Shown here piece after piece: positions 7,794 to 17,200 of a DNA stretch of 64,000 bases. Below the pieces are notes generated by a model. It saw only the letters and a list, made by a program, of their open reading frames with translations, was not told the origin of the DNA and ran no database searches. Origin of the DNA: Aurantibacter_A sp039941195 (lineage in GTDB: Bacteria > Bacteroidota > Bacteroidia > Flavobacteriales > Flavobacteriaceae). The stretch spans positions 1 through 64,000 of the forward strand of contig NZ_JBDVFA010000017.1 of assembly GCF_039941195.1 (NCBI RefSeq), read 5' to 3'. The first letter of the stretch is position 1, and every line of letters begins with the position of its first letter. The position numbers and the translations under genes were made by a program.

Positions 7794-8693
7794 ATGGCTA
7801 CATATTCAATGGCAGAGGTTGTTACTTTGACAGGAATAAACGCCCATACTTTAAGAAAATGGGAAAGCAGGTATGATTTTCTAGTTCCGAATAGAACAGA
7901 AACAAACATCAGATATTATTCTGATTTACAACTTCGTAAATTACTAAATATTAGTATTTTAAATCGAAATGGTTATCGTATTTCGAAAATAAATAAAATG
8001 TCTGATGAAGAAGTTTTTGAACAAGTTTCCAAAATTTTAATTGATTCGAATCAGTCGGATGAAATAAATGCGCTTATACTTAGCATGATTCAATTGGATG
8101 AACTCGCATTTGATAATACTATTAATCGAATTATAAAAAATAACGGACTTCTAAATACGGTAATCGATGTAATTTATCCATTTTTAAATCAAATTGGTGT
8201 ATTGTGGACAACACATAAAGCCATGCCAGCTCAAGAGCATTTTATTTCTAATCTAATTCGTCAAAAAATATTTTCGGCGATTGAAAATTTACCATTAGCT
8301 CCCAAAGAAGCTCCTAAGTTGATTCTTTTTTTATTGGAGGATGAAGATCATGAAATAGGTCTATTATTAGCAAATTATATTGCCAGAGAATTAGGTTGGC
8401 GCGTATATTATTTAGGTACAAAAGTACCTTTAGAGAATATAGAAAAGGTAATTGAAATTACTAAACCGCAACTGCTAGTTTCACTTTTTATTCTAATTAG
8501 ACCGGAATGGGTGAAAACGAACCTTAATTTATTGATGAGTAAAACTGATGTACCTATAGCACTATCGGGTAACAAAGATAATTTTGCGGAAATCACTATT
8601 TCTAAACAGATAAACTACCTAAAAGACCCAAAGGAAATGATAGAATTCCTTGAAAAACGTTACAAAAATTCCAACTCTAAAACCAATAACTAA
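7794..8693 (+). CDS. MerR-family regulator with B12-binding domain (CarH/LitR-like)
   Basis: Predicted DNA-binding photoreceptor that controls carotenoid genes. Residues 1-70 form a MerR winged helix (MAEVVTLTGINAHTLRKWESRY). Residues about 90-165 are the four-helix cap and contain W138 and E148-H149, an exact W-x9-EH motif as in adenosylcobalamin-binding CarH. Residues about 173-290 form the Rossmann B12 domain with EDHEIG, where H186 would be the lower cobalt ligand. In CarH, AdoB12-bound tetramer represses in the dark and light releases it. The gene is divergent from crtI with dyad boxes between them. All key residues are present, so light control is a strong inference. Confidence 0.88.
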   Translation: MATYSMAEVVTLTGINAHTLRKWESRYDFLVPNRTETNIRYYSDLQLRKLLNISILNRNGYRISKINKMSDEEVFEQVSKILIDSNQSDEINALILSMIQLDELAFDNTINRIIKNNGLLNTVIDVIYPFLNQIGVLWTTHKAMPAQEHFISNLIRQKIFSAIENLPLAPKEAPKLILFLLEDEDHEIGLLLANYIARELGWRVYYLGTKVPLENIEKVIEITKPQLLVSLFILIRPEWVKTNLNLLMSKTDVPIALSGNKDNFAEITISKQINYLKDPKEMIEFLEKRYKNSNSKTNN

Positions 8694-8695
8694 AT

Positions 8696-9355
8696 TTAAT
8701 TAAGTGGAGAATGGTCGTTCAAAATCTCCATGAAAGTTTTTCTAGTTATTTCTTCGGCTCCCAAGCTTTCTAAGTGTTTTGTGTAAACTTGACAATCAAC
8801 CAATTTATAATTCTTTGCTTCCAAGACTTTAACTAAGCTAATAAAGGCATATTTAGATGCATTGCTTTTTAAGCTGAACATACTTTCGCCACAAAATACA
8901 TGACCCAAATCAATACCATATAAACCACCTACAAGTTTATTTTCACTCCATACCTCGTATGAAATAGCATGTCCTAATTCATTTAATTTCATATATGCAG
9001 ATTTCATATCATCTGTAATCCATGTTCCATCTTGGCCTACTCGTTTAACCTTTGCACATTGGTCAATCACTTTTTCAAAGCAAACATTTTTCGTCAAAGT
9101 AAAAGTATCACCAGCCATTATTTTACTCATGCTTTTAGAAATTTTTAATTTATTCGGAAAAAGCACCATTCTAGGATCAGGACTCCACCATAGAATTGGA
9201 GAATTAGTATCATACCAAGGAAAGATTCCATTATTATAGGCCAATAATAATCGTTCCGCAGATAAGTCACCTCCATAGGCTAACAAACCATCATTTGTAG
9301 CCGTTTCTATTGGGGGAAATACCAATTCGTTAGTTAATTCTGGTAAACGATTCAT
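8696..9355 (-). CDS. aat: leucyl/phenylalanyl-tRNA--protein transferase
   Basis: Transfers Leu or Phe from tRNA to proteins with N-terminal Arg or Lys, marking them for ClpS/ClpAP degradation in the N-degron pathway. The 219-residue protein has the family hallmarks YGGDLSAERLLLAYNNGIFPW and WWSPDPRMVL at the N-terminus, and the acetyltransferase-like core GGLYGIDLGHVFCGESMFS. It ends 2 bases after the convergent MerR gene. It is read alone or after DUF3127, from which it is separated by a strong terminator. Confidence 0.95.
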   Translation of the reverse strand: MNRLPELTNELVFPPIETATNDGLLAYGGDLSAERLLLAYNNGIFPWYDTNSPILWWSPDPRMVLFPNKLKISKSMSKIMAGDTFTLTKNVCFEKVIDQCAKVKRVGQDGTWITDDMKSAYMKLNELGHAISYEVWSENKLVGGLYGIDLGHVFCGESMFSLKSNASKYAFISLVKVLEAKNYKLVDCQVYTKHLESLGAEEITRKTFMEILNDHSPLN

Positions 9356-9373
9356 AAATACAATTTAACACAT

Positions 9374-9399
9374 AACCAAAAACCCCGCTGAATGCGGGG
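9374..9399 (-). terminator. intrinsic terminator after the DUF3127 gene
   Basis: On the minus strand CCCCGC-ATTCA-GCGGGG is followed by TTTTTGG. It lies between the DUF3127 stop and the aat start, so aat needs its own promoter or read-through. Confidence 0.85.
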
Positions 9400-9463
9400 C
9401 GTGACAACCTAGAATAGGTTCATTATTATTCTAAAGAATTATTTCACTAATATAATTTTCACA

Positions 9464-9838
9464 TTAAAATGGAAGATCATCGTGTTCTTCTTCATTTAAA
9501 TCATTTGCTGGTTCAAACGCCTCAATTGGTGCTGCTGGAGGTGGTGTAGATCCTTGTTCTGCTTGAAGGTTTTCGATTCTCCAACCTTGAATGGAGTTGA
9601 AATATTTAACTTCACCTTGTGGATTAGTCCATTCTCTACCTCTAAGGTTAATACTAATTTTAACTGCCTGACCAGGTTGGTAAGCATTAAGAAGGTCTGT
9701 TTTATCTTGAACAAACTCTACCATTATATGTTGTGGATATTGTTCTTCGGTAGTAATTACAATTTCTCTTTTGCGAAAACCATTATTTCCAAAAGTTTGT
9801 GTTTCGCCAACTAATTTTATTTTGCCTTGAATTTCCAT
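9464..9838 (-). CDS. DUF3127 protein with SSB-like acidic tip
   Basis: A 124-residue cytoplasmic protein of the DUF3127 family, common in Bacteroidetes and with an OB-fold-like pattern (MEIQGKIKLVGETQTFGNNG, then REIVITTEEQYPQHIMVEF). After a proline-rich linker it ends in EEEHDDLPF. This is the same tip as the SSB protein encoded at 40.3-40.8 kb (EDDLPF), the docking tail for DNA repair and replication partners. A role in single-stranded DNA or RNA transactions is therefore plausible, but it is inferred from the tail and fold. It is monocistronic with a strong terminator. Confidence 0.8.
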   Translation of the reverse strand: MEIQGKIKLVGETQTFGNNGFRKREIVITTEEQYPQHIMVEFVQDKTDLLNAYQPGQAVKISINLRGREWTNPQGEVKYFNSIQGWRIENLQAEQGSTPPPAAPIEAFEPANDLNEEEHDDLPF

Positions 9839-10239
9839 GTCGTAATATTATTCTGAATTCGAATTAAAAAAGTTTTTAAAAATACCAGTTATGTGGAAAT
9901 CGACCTAATATAAACACATTAAGTTATTAAGATTAACTAACTATTTGGCAAGCTAATAAGAAAAGCACCCTATTTTTCAACATTATTCTTCTTTGATATA
10001 CCTTTTTCACTTCTGCTTGAAATAATTCTTTATATAAGTAATAAATATATCAACTAACATCATCTTATAACTAAGATAAAAAATAGACCCCTTTTTTTCG
10101 TCATTGAGATCTAATCTAAAACAAATAAATTAGCTCAAAATAATAGCTACAATCAGTCTCACAATAATTACTCAGAAACAAGCAGTATAATCCAATTTGT
10201 ATAAAATGCCCTATCTTTAACTAGCATTAAAAAGCGTTG
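9839..10239. other. 400-base intergenic region, promoters only
   Basis: Separates two divergent genes. It is AT-rich with no convincing ORF, hairpin or repeat. A possible -7 box TATCTTTA at 10212-10219 lies just before the histidine kinase start; no clear -33 TTG accompanies it. Nothing else is supported. Confidence 0.4.
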
Positions 10240-11391
10240 ATGAATTTCACACCAGAAAAGAAAACCACAAACATTATACTACTTATAACGGCCTTCGTTA
10301 TAGTTAGTTTAATACTTTGGAACACCAACAGCTTCTTCAAGAAATTTAAGGAAGAGGAACGTTTTAAGATGGAAATTTGGGCGGCAGCACAGTACGAATT
10401 ACAATCGATGCCAGCCGATGCCGAAATAGGAAATCTTCCAATTTTTGTTTTCCAAAAGAATACCTCAACACCTATGATCCTAATCAACAAAGATGGATCA
10501 ATAAAGGTTAATAATTTTCCAAAAGAACACGAACATGATTCAATTTATATTCAACGTAAAATTGTTGAATTTGAAGAACAGAATACACCTATTGCAATTG
10601 GTGATAATTTAGAACAATTGGCAACATTGTATTATGGAAATTCTGAAGTACTTAACAAGCTAAAGTATTATCCGATAGCCCTAATGCTTATTATTTTTTT
10701 GTTTGGAGCCATGATATTTTTCTTTTTTAAAACGAATAAGGCATCGGAACAAAACAAATTATGGGCAGGTATGGCCAAAGAAACTGCACACCAAATTGGT
10801 ACACCTTTATCTTCGTTATTAGGTTGGAATGAACTACTTAAAGCTGAAAATATAAATCAAGATATTACTAAAGAAATTGAAAAAGATATTACAAGGTTAG
10901 AAACAATTACGGAACGTTTTTCTAAAATAGGATCTACACCCAAACTCGAAGAACACAATATTGTTGAAGAGACCAAGAGTGCTTATGAATATTTAAAGCT
11001 AAGGAGTTCTAAATTGATTAATTTTTCATTTAATACAAAAGTAGAAAATGTACCAGTAATGATGAATCCGTCACTTTATAATTGGACCATTGAAAACCTT
11101 GTAAAAAATGGTATTGATGCCATGCGTGGTAAAGGCAATATCGCTATTGAAATTTTACTAGATAATAATTATGTTAAAATACATATCGCCGATACCGGTT
11201 CTGGAATATCAAAAAGTGATTATCAAAACATCTTTAATCCTGGTTTTACAAGTAAAAAAAGAGGTTGGGGTTTAGGCTTATCTTTGGTAAAAAGAATAAT
11301 TGAAGAATACCATAAAGGAAAAATTAAAGTACTTTCGTCTAATAAAGAGGGAACAATTATGCAGATTTCATTTAAAATAGCAAACGTATAG
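10240..11391 (+). CDS. membrane sensor histidine kinase
   Basis: A 383-residue kinase. Two membrane helices (about residues 11-27 and 145-163) flank a periplasmic sensor of about 115 residues with no family I recognise. They are followed by the dimerisation/phosphoacceptor helix with H184 in ETAHQIGTPLSSLLGW and an ATPase domain with the N box (NLVKNGIDAM), DTGSGI and GWGLGLSLVKRI. The start was set at the ATG one codon after a TTG. No response regulator is adjacent, so the partner is elsewhere. A zinc-ribbon membrane protein follows after 6 bases and is probably co-transcribed. Confidence 0.9.
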   Translation: MNFTPEKKTTNIILLITAFVIVSLILWNTNSFFKKFKEEERFKMEIWAAAQYELQSMPADAEIGNLPIFVFQKNTSTPMILINKDGSIKVNNFPKEHEHDSIYIQRKIVEFEEQNTPIAIGDNLEQLATLYYGNSEVLNKLKYYPIALMLIIFLFGAMIFFFFKTNKASEQNKLWAGMAKETAHQIGTPLSSLLGWNELLKAENINQDITKEIEKDITRLETITERFSKIGSTPKLEEHNIVEETKSAYEYLKLRSSKLINFSFNTKVENVPVMMNPSLYNWTIENLVKNGIDAMRGKGNIAIEILLDNNYVKIHIADTGSGISKSDYQNIFNPGFTSKKRGWGLGLSLVKRIIEEYHKGKIKVLSSNKEGTIMQISFKIANV

Positions 11392-11397
11392 TTAGTT

Positions 11398-11754
11398 ATG
11401 GCACAAGAAAAACTGGAAGTAATTCAAGAATCGGTAATTACCAATAATTGTCCGCAGTGCTTTAATCAGGATATGAAGCTAACGTTTTATCAAAAACACC
11501 GTTATAGCAAATTATTCCATAAGGTAACCAATGAAATAACACATCAGGTACAATGCAAAACATGTGATTCTTTTATTTATCCTATCGATTGGACTCCAGA
11601 TATTGAACGCATTTTCGATTATAAACGGAAAATGGTAACACCAGAAAAAGCCTCAGTGAAATATACTGGACTTTTTTACGGACTAATTCTTTTTTTGATT
11701 GCTTTAGTAGCAGGTGCTGTATATATTTTCACCCAAGGTATTATTGAATTTTAG
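11398..11754 (+). CDS. small zinc-ribbon protein with C-terminal membrane helix
   Basis: A 118-residue protein. Two CxxC pairs, NCPQC (about residues 17-21) and CKTC (about 52-55), suggest a zinc ribbon on the cytoplasmic side. A single hydrophobic helix near the C-terminus (about 93-113) would anchor it. No enzymatic motif is seen. It follows the histidine kinase by 6 bases, so it may be an accessory part of that signalling unit, which is inference from position only. Its end overlaps the convergent HIT gene by 14 bases. Confidence 0.6.
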   Translation: MAQEKLEVIQESVITNNCPQCFNQDMKLTFYQKHRYSKLFHKVTNEITHQVQCKTCDSFIYPIDWTPDIERIFDYKRKMVTPEKASVKYTGLFYGLILFLIALVAGAVYIFTQGIIEF

Positions 11755-12133
11755 CCCGAATAGCCTCCGCAACTTCCTCAAATTCCTCCTTAGCTAACGA
11801 AACCTTATTCTGAAAAGTAGCATTAGCCATTGTATTTAGTGGAATTAAATGAACATGTACATGGGGCACCTCTAATCCAATTACCGTCATACCCACACGT
11901 TTACATGGAATTGTAGCTTCAATGGCTAATCCTACTTTTCTAGAAAAAGCCATTAAACCCATATAAGTCTGCTCATCCAAATCTAAAAGTCTATCGACTT
12001 CCTTTTTAGGCACACAAAGCGTATGCCCTTTTGCATTTGGATTGATATCTAAAAATGCAAAAAAATCGTCATCCTCTGCTATTTTATAACAAGGTATTTC
12101 TCCTTCAATAATTTTGGTAAAAATACTTGGCAT
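11741..12133 (-). CDS. HIT-family nucleotide hydrolase
   Basis: A 130-residue histidine-triad protein. The active-site motif HVHVHLIPL (about residues 92-100) is complete, and FLDINPNAKGHTLCVPK is the family's substrate-side strand and helix. Proteins of this branch (Hint/HinT-like) hydrolyse AMP-linked amines such as phosphoramidates and are cytoplasmic. The gene lies 10 bases downstream of greA, a pairing common in Flavobacteria, and is probably expressed from the greA promoter. Confidence 0.92.
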   Translation of the reverse strand: MPSIFTKIIEGEIPCYKIAEDDDFFAFLDINPNAKGHTLCVPKKEVDRLLDLDEQTYMGLMAFSRKVGLAIEATIPCKRVGMTVIGLEVPHVHVHLIPLNTMANATFQNKVSLAKEEFEEVAEAIRAKIQ

Positions 12134-12143
12134 CTGACTAAAA

Positions 12144-12620
12144 TTATGATCTGGTAATTTCTAAAATATCAAACTTTAAAGTTCCATTTGGTACAGTAAT
12201 TTCTGCTGTATCACCAACTTCTTTACCTAACAGACCTTTACCAATTGGAGAATTAACTGATATCTTACCTGTTTTTAAATCTGCTTCACTCTCAGCTACC
12301 AAGGTATATTTCATTTCCATACCATTGGTTTGATTTTTCAATTTTACGGTAGATAATACAAGCACTTTAGAAGTATCTAGTTGCGATTCGTCTATAAGTC
12401 TTGCATTAGCATAAACATCTTCTAGTTTTGATATTTTCAATTCTAAAAGTCCCTGTGCTTCTTTAGCAGCATCATATTCCGCATTTTCAGATAAATCACC
12501 TTTATCACGGGCTTCAGCTATTGCTTGAGATGCCTTCGGACGTTCAATATCTTTCAATTGACGTAGCTCTTCTTTTAAATTTTTAAGTCCCTCAGCAGTA
12601 TAGTAAGATACGTTGCTCAT
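12144..12620 (-). CDS. greA: transcription elongation factor GreA
   Basis: Rescues backtracked RNA polymerase by stimulating transcript cleavage. The 158-residue protein has the N-terminal coiled coil with its acidic tip (ARDKGDLSENAEYDAAKEAQ, about residues 36-55) that reaches the polymerase active site. The C-terminal FKBP-like domain contains SPIGKGLLGKEVGD. The HIT gene follows directly. Confidence 0.96.
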   Translation of the reverse strand: MSNVSYYTAEGLKNLKEELRQLKDIERPKASQAIAEARDKGDLSENAEYDAAKEAQGLLELKISKLEDVYANARLIDESQLDTSKVLVLSTVKLKNQTNGMEMKYTLVAESEADLKTGKISVNSPIGKGLLGKEVGDTAEITVPNGTLKFDILEITRS

Positions 12621-12706
12621 AAGTTCTTCGTTTATATAGTGTATACTTCTTGATTTTAATTTATTTCTGTTTCAAGAAGCTGTAAAAAGCAAAACCCCCT
12701 ATTTCC

Positions 12707-12728
12707 CCAAGGCCTTCCTTGGTTTTTT
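12707..12728 (+). terminator. orphan terminator-like hairpin
   Basis: CCAAGG-CCTT-CCTTGG followed by TTTTTT reads as an intrinsic terminator on the plus strand. No plus-strand gene ends upstream of it; it lies in the divergent region between greA and the Rieske-like gene. It could end a short leader or noncoding transcript. Confidence 0.45.
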
Positions 12729-12801
12729 AGAGAGGATATATAGCGAATATACGTATTTTTTACTCAAATTTGTCCATGAATTCCTAAACGAACAACATCT
12801 T

Positions 12802-13239
12802 ATGAATCGAATTATTTGTCTTTTATTACTATTTCTAGTGCTATCTTGTGATAGTGATAGGGCTATTCGAAATCCATATATACAAGAAATAGGATTCCGT
12901 TTTGATCTTAATTTAAGTCTTCCGTTATATAGTCCCTTAACTAATCCCGGTAGTCCAGTTTATATAGGTCTAGATGGAGTTGGAAACCGTGGTGTATTTG
13001 TAATTAATGCTGGTTTCGACCAATTTCGAGCATTTGAAGCGACATGCCCAAATCATCCACCAAACAGTTGTTCTACCATGGAAATAGATGGGCAAAATGC
13101 CATATGCCCTTGTGAAGATTACGAGTACAGTTTATTTACCGGACAACAGTTTAATGTGCCCGAAGATGACAATGTCTACTATAATTTACTTGAATACCGA
13201 GCTGTACAAAGTGGAAATTCGGTAATTATAAGTAATTAA
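12802..13239 (+). CDS. Rieske-like lipoprotein with altered cluster ligands
   Basis: A 145-residue lipoprotein; the lipobox LVLSC puts the acylated cysteine at about residue 16. The C-terminal half follows the layout of a Rieske ferredoxin domain: ATCPNH at the first ligand loop, ICPCED at the second, then YSLFTGQ. However, the first loop is CxxH instead of CxH, and in the second loop the ligand histidine is missing. Three further cysteines lie nearby (about C90, C102, C104). A standard 2Fe-2S Rieske centre therefore looks unlikely. A different metal site or disulfides are possible. It converges with the oxidoreductase gene with a 4-base overlap. Confidence 0.6.
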   Translation: MNRIICLLLLFLVLSCDSDRAIRNPYIQEIGFRFDLNLSLPLYSPLTNPGSPVYIGLDGVGNRGVFVINAGFDQFRAFEATCPNHPPNSCSTMEIDGQNAICPCEDYEYSLFTGQQFNVPEDDNVYYNLLEYRAVQSGNSVIISN

Positions 13240-14219
13240 ATAGTTCCTAGTATAGAATCCATTACCCAACTTCCGTGCAACGCAGTTTTACCTGTAGAAG
13301 GATGCTCTATGTTCTGAAATAAATCTTTCGCTAGATTTTCGACATGAAATTGCTGTACATGTTTAGGATGTTCAATAAATTCTTTTTGAAGGCCATCTCC
13401 ATTCTCCAAAATAATATCGTCTTCTCCAAAAACTGAAAAAGAGATTTTGCCTTTACTACCATATATCTCAACCAAATCTTCTCTACGGTCGCATCCAAAA
13501 TTCCATGTTGCCTCACCTGTTATTCCATTTTCATGCAACCAAGTTCCGGTAATCGCATCTTTTGCGGTATATAAGCCTTGTTGATTTAATGAAATACCAT
13601 TAGCCTGTGAAATATCCCCTAAGTAATAAATAAAGAGGTCTAAACCGTGCGAAGCAAGATCATCAAAATAACCTCCAGGAGCTACTTTAACATCTGTACG
13701 CCAATTATACGCCCCACTTAAATCTACCTCAGAAGGATCTTTTGTTAGCATCCATCGAATATGCCTAACATCGCCAATTTTCTTATCATCTAACCATTTT
13801 TTCACAGCTAAAAAACGTGGCAAAGACCGGCGATAATAAGCAACAAAAAGTGGTAATTTTTTTTCCTTAAAGGCCTCATAAACCTCGAGACTTTCGGCGT
13901 AACTAGGTGCCATTGGTTTTTCCACACAACATGGTTTTCCAATAGCAGCAACTTTTAATGCATATTCTCTATGTGAATCTGGTGGTGTAGCTATATAAAC
14001 AGCATCAACCTCATCATCGGCAATAAGTTCATCAGCATTTGAATACCATTTAGAAATACCATGACGTTTTGCATAATCAGCCGCTTTAGCCGCATCTCTT
14101 CTCATCACGGCTACAATTTCAAAGCCATTAGTATTTTGATATGCTGGTCCACTTTTAACTTCAGTAACATCACCACAGCCAATAATCCCCCAACGAATAG
14201 TTTTAGAAGTACTTTTCAT
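13236..14219 (-). CDS. Gfo/Idh/MocA-family oxidoreductase
   Basis: NAD(P)-dependent sugar-type dehydrogenase of 327 residues. The Rossmann motif is GIIGCGDV at the N-terminus, and CVEKPMAPS carries the EKP motif with the catalytic lysine. The C-terminal sheet domain includes GGYFDDLASHGLDLF, where the His/Asp pair is typical. The substrate is unknown; the family works on sugars, inositols and derivatives. It lies 21 bases downstream of the large cytochrome-like lipoprotein gene and is probably co-transcribed. No signal peptide is seen, so it is cytoplasmic. Confidence 0.9.
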   Translation of the reverse strand: MKSTSKTIRWGIIGCGDVTEVKSGPAYQNTNGFEIVAVMRRDAAKAADYAKRHGISKWYSNADELIADDEVDAVYIATPPDSHREYALKVAAIGKPCCVEKPMAPSYAESLEVYEAFKEKKLPLFVAYYRRSLPRFLAVKKWLDDKKIGDVRHIRWMLTKDPSEVDLSGAYNWRTDVKVAPGGYFDDLASHGLDLFIYYLGDISQANGISLNQQGLYTAKDAITGTWLHENGITGEATWNFGCDRREDLVEIYGSKGKISFSVFGEDDIILENGDGLQKEFIEHPKHVQQFHVENLAKDLFQNIEHPSTGKTALHGSWVMDSILGTI

Positions 14220-14240
14220 TTTTTATAATTTATATTTTTC

Positions 14241-17200
14241 TTAGCTCGAAGGCCTATTTTTTAAACTAGATAAAAATTCAATAAGATCACGGAGTTCTCG
14301 TTTCGACATTATTCTGCCCATAGCAGGCATACTTGATGTCATATTCTCACGCTTAGCTATTCTTGATATTGCTACTTCTAACGGTTCTGCATCAGAAGTT
14401 CTAAGTATTAATTCATCATGTGTTTCTTCTTCCAAAAGTCCTGTCACTTCCTGGCCATCTTTTAAAGTTAAAGTTACATTACCATATCCTGGGGATAGTC
14501 GTGCACTTGGATTAATCAATGCTTCTAAAATTTGCTCACGACTTAATATATCTGCAATACCATCTAATGGTGGTCCTACTTGACCACCTTGTCCTTCTAG
14601 AGAATGACAACGTACACATTGTCCTGAAAGGCTATTATTAAAGTACCTAAACCCAGCTCCCCAATTACCACCATAAAGTGTTTCTTGATAAGCATCAACA
14701 CCATAGCCTGCTTCTTTTAATTTATCTAATTTGGCAATTAAAAGTTCTGAATTTGTAGCCTGTACTGCTTCCATTAAATCTAGAATTACATTAGGCGATA
14801 TTTTCTTGCTAGCTGCCTGGTCAATCATAGTACTCAATACGGGTTCACTTTTAGCTATTGGCATGGCTGCTAAAACACCTAACATACTTTGTTGTTCTCT
14901 AGCAGATCCATTTTTAAAGATTGGTTTTACAATACCAGGTATGTCGTTAGCAGGCACATCAATTTTAGACAACATATCTACTGCTACTACACGTACTTCA
15001 GTACTTTTATCCTTCATACCTTGTGCCATTACATCTTTAATGTCATCAGCATTAAGACTCCCTAATGCTTGTAAAGCAGCAACTCGTACTTTAGTTGATT
15101 TGTTGCTTTTTAGAAATGCCTTCAATTCATTATTAAAAGAGCTTAAATTAATTGCCCCTAATATTTTTGCGGTGGATGCAAGAATCTCAGGATCTTTGCT
15201 TTTAAGAAATTCAGGAATAACTGCTCCAACTTTCTGCTGTACAATGGCAGCCTCTCTGGAAATATCTGCACGTCTACGACCGTCTACTCTATCTAAGACA
15301 GAAGGCTCGGTCCAATTTGAAATCGCAGCCAAGGCTTCCCCTCTAAGAATACTTGAAACATTTTCTCGTTGAGTAAAGGCAATTAAATTATCTAAATCGC
15401 TTTCACGTCCCACTCTTAATGCTGCATTTATCGCTCTTCGAAGCAAAGGTTCTGAAGTAAAATCAACATTAACTAAAGTTTCCGCCAAAGCTGGCATCGC
15501 TGCTTCAATAGACCAATCATCATTTATTGCTCTTGCTGCTTCTGCAACAATATATTCATCCGAATCATTCAAAAATTCAGCAACTTTAGGATTTTGCAAT
15601 CTCCGTAAAACCAAAACAGCAGCAATTCTTAAACTTCTATTTTCATTTTCTAATAGTGCTGTAATTGAATCTATATTCCCTATTCTACTTAAAGCCAAAA
15701 CACCTGCATGCCGTAAATAATTATCTTCATCAGCATTTACAGCTAACATATCTAAAATTGGCTGTACAGCATCTGAATATTTTATTCTACCTAAAGCCTG
15801 AGCCGCGAAGAAACGGACTCTAGCACTTTCATTTTGCAATAATGGAATTAATAATTCACCGGCTTTTTCATTTTTAACATCACCCAAAATTTTAGCGGCT
15901 TGCGCTACTATTTCTAAATCGGAATCTTTTAGTAGTGCTAAAAGTGGTTCTGTGGCATCTACATCTTTCCACCCCAATTGTCCTAGTCCCCATATTCCAT
16001 GAACTCTTACTAATTGATTTTCTTTCTGGGAAATACTTTTTTGAAAAACACTAGCACCTTTATCACCACGGGCAACTAATTCGAATTGTGCTTTCTGCCG
16101 AATTCGCATATCACCATAATTTAATAGGTTTTTAAGTTCATCTACAGATTGCGAAGCATAATCTAGTGTCATTAATTCTTTAGTCTTCTCACGTTCCGAT
16201 TTTAAGTCATTTTTAGTTTTAGCAACATCCATTTTCCAAACACGACCATAATCTTTTGTGTTCCAACCATTAATCCAATCTGCAACATAAAGAGCTCCAT
16301 CTGGTCCAAAACGTATTCCTGTTGGTAAAATGCCACTTACAACATCTTGTTCAGATTTTAATTCAAAAGAAGCACCACTCGGTTTTAAATCAAATGCCCA
16401 TATATGAGAACGACCCGGATTTCCAACAAATTCGGTCAAGAAAAACTTATTCTGCCATTCTTTTCCCAAAGCAGTTCCAGGATTATACACCATTCCGGTT
16501 GGGCCATTATGAAAATTCTGAATCGGAGGCAAAAAATATGCTGCTTGTCCTTCCCAACGAGGCATGTACATTTTTTCGTCCATCCAAACGTTATAACCAT
16601 TGTTTTTAGGATCCGTATATTTTCCATATTGCCAGTTAGCTCTCCATCCGGCATCATGTCCTTCAACAATATATACTAAGCGCTCACTTTCACCACGATG
16701 GTCACCATCATTATCAGCAGTTATTATATTTCCATATTCATCAAAAACAAACTCATGCGTATTTCTTAGTCCAGCCGCAAAAACTTCAAAATCTGAACCA
16801 TCAGGATTTGATCGAACAATTACCCCTTGGTTCGGATATTTATGATGCACACCTTCTTCTGTCGTGAGGTTCATCCCAATATCGCCAATTCCCCAATAAA
16901 TTTTACCATCTGGACCTTCAATTGCCCCAGACATACCATGACCTCCAAACCCTATATGAATTGCAAAGCCATGCGCAATAGACACTTTTTCATCAAGTAT
17001 TTGATCGTCATTTGTATCTGTTAAGCGCCACATATCTGGCCCAACCCCTACAAAAACATCATTTTCTCGCACTAATAATGCACCCGCAACATCAGTAATT
17101 TCTTCATTAAAATCTTCTAGTATTCTAGTGGAAACATCAGCAATTCCATTTCCATTAAGATCTTCAAGTTTCCATATTTCATCTTTTTCAACTGCTAGAT

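Noticed and set aside
9496..9714. 72-codon frame overlapping the DUF3127 gene on the same strand
   Set aside because: Out-of-frame shadow; the DUF3127 frame has the conserved OB-like pattern and the DDLPF tail.
14731..15372. 213-codon open frame on the plus strand
   Set aside because: It is fully antisense to the HEAT region of the large cytochrome lipoprotein, whose sequence and domains are clear. The translation has no recognisable family, and the low number of stops reflects codon use on the other strand.
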